6,147 nucleotides of DNA from Pseudomonadota bacterium. GTDB lineage: Bacteria > Pseudomonadota > Alphaproteobacteria > Rhizobiales > Xanthobacteraceae. Below are positions 5,263 to 6,147 of the stretch, piece after piece. Below the pieces are notes generated by a model. That model was not told the origin of the DNA. It searched no databases and worked only from the letters and a program-made list of their open reading frames with translations. A program made the translations under genes and the position numbers. The stretch lies in NCBI GenBank assembly GCA_023390955.1, contig JAEWBW010000187.1, forward strand, positions 1 to 6,147. The letters run 5' to 3'. Every line of letters starts with the position of its first letter. Positions within the stretch are counted from its first letter, which is position 1.

Positions 5263-5300
5263 GTCGCTCGGTATCCCGGCAGCGCCGCGGCCATCGCAAT

Positions 5301-5325
5301 AACGGGCCGGTACGCCGTCCGTTCC
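5301..5325 (-). promoter_or_regulatory. EcfG/RpoE2-type promoter candidate, full consensus match
   Basis: Read leftward, GGAAC (5325-5321), a 16-base spacer and CGTT (5304-5301) match the general stress sigma factor consensus GGAAC-N16/17-CGTT exactly. It faces the 60-aa gene. Transcription would start at about 5295-5292, which leaves a leader of roughly 195 bases before 5099, or coincides with the in-frame ATG at 5294. Confidence 0.6.
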
Positions 5326-5400
5326 GTGTCAGCGGTCCCATTTTGCGAAAGCGATATTCACCCGCCCTGGGAGGGGTGTCCACGTTTTCTGAATTCTTGG

Positions 5401-5526
5401 GATGGTGGCAGACTACACCTGTTTTGCCCGACGCGTCAAGTGAAAATTCGGATATAGCGAACGTGAGCGCGCGGCGGCCCCGGCTACTGTGCATGGGGTT
5501 GTTTTCAAAGTATTGCTGAAGCCCCC
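5401..5526. repeat. probable dispersed intergenic repeat of Bradyrhizobium type
   Basis: The stretch holds two segments I recall from many Bradyrhizobium intergenic regions: CTACACCTGTTTTGCCCGAC with CGTCAAGTG (from 5413) and GGCTACTGTGCATGGGGTTG with TTTTC (from 5482), spaced much as here. That is recollection and not a search, and the exact ends are uncertain. No ORF here looks like protein. The larger stretch 5326-5544 otherwise shows only a GC-rich palindromic-looking patch at about 5360-5380 and no gene that I can support. Confidence 0.4.
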
Positions 5527-5544
5527 GGTCGCGAGGGCACGCGC

Positions 5545-5576
5545 AACAAAAAAGGCCGCCGAAACCGGCGGCCTTT
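5545..5576 (-). terminator. intrinsic terminator of frc
   Basis: Read leftward, AAAGGCCGCCG (5576-5566) pairs with CGGCGGCCTTT (5561-5551) around a 4-base loop, 11 perfect pairs, followed by TTTTTTGTT. It begins 23 bases after the frc stop codon. Confidence 0.9.
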
Positions 5577-5599
5577 CGTTTGTTGAGGTCGTGCCCGCT

Positions 5600-6147
5600 T
5601 TACTCGGCGGCCTGCTTGCGCGGCGGATCGAGTGCGCCGGAGTCGTGGATCTCGGCGACCTGGTGATCGCTGAAGCCGAGCACGGATCGCAGGATCTCGT
5701 CGGTGTGCTCGCCGAGCAGCGGGGAGCGGGTCACGTCGCTGGCGGAGTCCGACAGCTTGATCGGGTTGCCGACCGAGATGTACTTGCCGCGGGTCGGGTG
5801 ATCGACCTCGACAACGGTGCCGGTCGCGCGCAGCGACTGGTCTTCCGCGATCTCCTTCATCGACAGGATCGGGCCGCAGGGGATGTCGTCCTTGTTGAGG
5901 ATTTCCATCGCCTCGAACTTCGTCTTCGTCATCGTCCACTGCTCGATGCGGGCGAAGATCTCGTTCAGGCGCGGCAGGCGGACGGCCGGCTTGGCGTAGT
6001 TCGGATCGGTCTTCCAGGTCGGCTCGCCGATCACGTCGCAGATCTTCTCCCAGACCGGGGCCTGGGTGATGAAGTAGATGTAGGCGTTGGGATCGGTCTC
6101 CCAGCCCTTGCACTTCAGGATGCGGCCGGGCTGGCCGCCGCCGGAAT
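5600..6147 (-). CDS. frc: formyl-CoA:oxalate CoA-transferase, C-terminal part (5' end outside window)
   Basis: The 181 complete codons read SGGGQPGRILKCKGWETDPN and continue with AYIYFITQAPVWEKICDVIG, DIPCGPILSMKEI, HPTRGKYISVGNPIKL and PLLGEHTDEIL. These closely follow the C-terminal part of E. coli and Oxalobacter Frc as I remember them, including the glycine loop at the start that closes over the active site; the catalytic aspartate lies in the missing N-terminal part. The enzyme (class III CoA-transferase, cytosolic interlocked dimer) moves CoA from formyl-CoA to oxalate, giving oxalyl-CoA for oxalyl-CoA decarboxylase (oxc). About 44% of the usual 416-428 residues are present. The stop is TAA at 5602-5600. 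GTG and ATG codons within this span are internal: the frame continues without a stop to the window edge. No oxc is in this window. Confidence 0.96.
   Translation of the reverse strand, partial: SGGGQPGRILKCKGWETDPNAYIYFITQAPVWEKICDVIGEPTWKTDPNYAKPAVRLPRLNEIFARIEQWTMTKTKFEAMEILNKDDIPCGPILSMKEIAEDQSLRATGTVVEVDHPTRGKYISVGNPIKLSDSASDVTRSPLLGEHTDEILRSVLGFSDHQVAEIHDSGALDPPRKQAAE

Noticed and set aside
5505..6113. 202-codon Arg/Asp-rich open frame on the minus strand
   Set aside because: It is an out-of-frame shadow of frc; the frc frame matches the known enzyme throughout.

Overview
The window looks like chromosomal DNA of a Bradyrhizobium or close relative (Nitrobacteraceae, Alphaproteobacteria). 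The signs are high GC, the kinds of small hypothetical proteins present, a Crp/Fnr regulator without the iron-sulfur cysteines, a formyl-CoA:oxalate CoA-transferase, and promoters resembling those of the alphaproteobacterial EcfG (RpoE2) general stress sigma factor. I ran no database search, so family names rest on reading the translations.

Layout. Positions 1-1967 are read leftward: a Crp/Fnr-family regulator (GTG start at 1967), then two small alpha/beta proteins close behind it (a DUF6894-like protein and a DUF2188-like protein), then a 66-aa helical protein and the N-terminal part of an SRPBCC/AHSA1-type protein that runs off the left edge. Positions 1968-2110 are a divergent intergenic region with one EcfG-like promoter candidate on each strand. 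Rightward from 2111 come a 58-aa four-cysteine zinc-ribbon-like ORF, overlapped by 8 bases by a 115-aa single-pass membrane protein, then a PRC-barrel protein closed by a clear terminator. Positions 3202-4333 hold a secreted alpha/beta hydrolase whose reading frame is broken near 3406. A cold-shock protein with a structured leader and a strong terminator follows (4566-4853).

The right end is again leftward: a 60-aa helical protein (4917-5099) with a possible 53-aa ORF one base upstream and the best EcfG-type promoter match of the window (GGAAC-N16-CGTT, 5301-5325). The gene-poor stretch 5263-5599 otherwise holds a probable dispersed intergenic repeat (about 5401-5526) and the frc terminator. 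The C-terminal 181 codons of frc (oxalate catabolism) reach the right edge.

How the genes may work together (inference): four GGAAC-N18/19-TT candidates stand before the Crp/Fnr operon, the zinc-ribbon/membrane pair, the PRC-barrel gene and the 60-aa protein. With the cold-shock gene, this suggests a small stress-response neighbourhood of poorly described short proteins rather than a defence or mobile system. I saw no tRNA, rRNA, CRISPR array, transposase or phage gene.
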